This document shows, one piece after another, positions 5,763-5,808 of a stretch of 5,808 nt of DNA (positions are counted from its first letter, which is position 1; every line of letters starts with the position of its first letter). The notes beneath the pieces were generated by a model that was not told the DNA's origin, made no database searches, and saw only the letters and a program-made list of their open reading frames with translations. The DNA is from Xanthobacteraceae bacterium (lineage in GTDB: Bacteria > Pseudomonadota > Alphaproteobacteria > Rhizobiales > Xanthobacteraceae), in the NCBI GenBank assembly GCA_030037185.1, contig JASHRR010001424.1, positions 1 through 5,808 on the forward strand. The letters run 5' to 3'. The position numbers and the translations under genes are program-made.

Positions 5763-5808
5763 ATGAGAGCTGGATCATGGCGCCAAGTGGTCCGCACGGT
5801 GGCGCCGG
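5763..5808 (+). CDS. Possible 5' end of a gene running off the window
   Basis: ATG 5763 opens a frame that stays open to the window end and begins MRAGSWRQVVRTVAP. There is no clear Shine-Dalgarno sequence. A second ATG at 5779 in another frame (MAPSGPHGGA) is preceded by CTGGATC and cannot be excluded. Only 15 codons are visible, so no family can be named. The placement downstream of the 16-bp repeat shared with the TolC-like leader is the main reason to suspect a gene here. Confidence 0.25.
   Translation, partial: MRAGSWRQVVRTVAP

Overview
The window looks like accessory DNA from an alphaproteobacterium. A Bradyrhizobium-type (rhizobial) origin is my best guess. It rests on the style of the TolC-like protein and the small PepSY-like protein, on a decayed hypothetical gene that I recall as common in Bradyrhizobium and Rhodopseudomonas, and on the low gene density with several broken genes, as seen in symbiosis islands. 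This is inference; no rRNA, tRNA or species-specific marker is present.

Layout. Positions 1-246 are an AT-rich leader with short repeats. Positions 247-1728 (+) encode an intact TolC-family outer-membrane channel with a signal peptide and both OEP repeats. Positions 1729-2375 hold no recognisable gene but contain a strong short hairpin. Positions 2376-3791 (+) are a PLP-dependent class V aminotransferase / cysteine desulfurase-like gene with all catalytic motifs still legible. It is broken at least twice: an apparent Tat signal is disconnected from the enzyme near 2405-2460, and a clean one-base frameshift lies near 3440. Positions 3792-4589 are GC-rich without a credible gene. Positions 4590-4871 (+) encode a small exported acidic PepSY-like protein. 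Facing it on the minus strand, about 5199-4907, is the frameshifted and truncated N-terminal part of a conserved hypothetical gene. Positions 5200-5762 hold no convincing gene but carry inverted repeats. A doubtful partial reading frame starts at 5763 and runs off the end.

How the genes work together. No operon is evident. The TolC-like channel has no adjacent membrane-fusion protein or inner-membrane pump/ABC partner, so it must work with components encoded elsewhere. The aminotransferase, the PepSY protein and the hypothetical remnant show no functional link. The least expected non-coding signal is an exact 16-bp direct repeat at 111-126 and 5690-5705, upstream of the TolC-like gene and of the possible gene at the right edge. 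I see no convincing new multi-gene system. The best leads are that repeat, the unusual cysteine-containing loop of the TolC-like protein, and the decayed apparently Tat-exported PLP enzyme.
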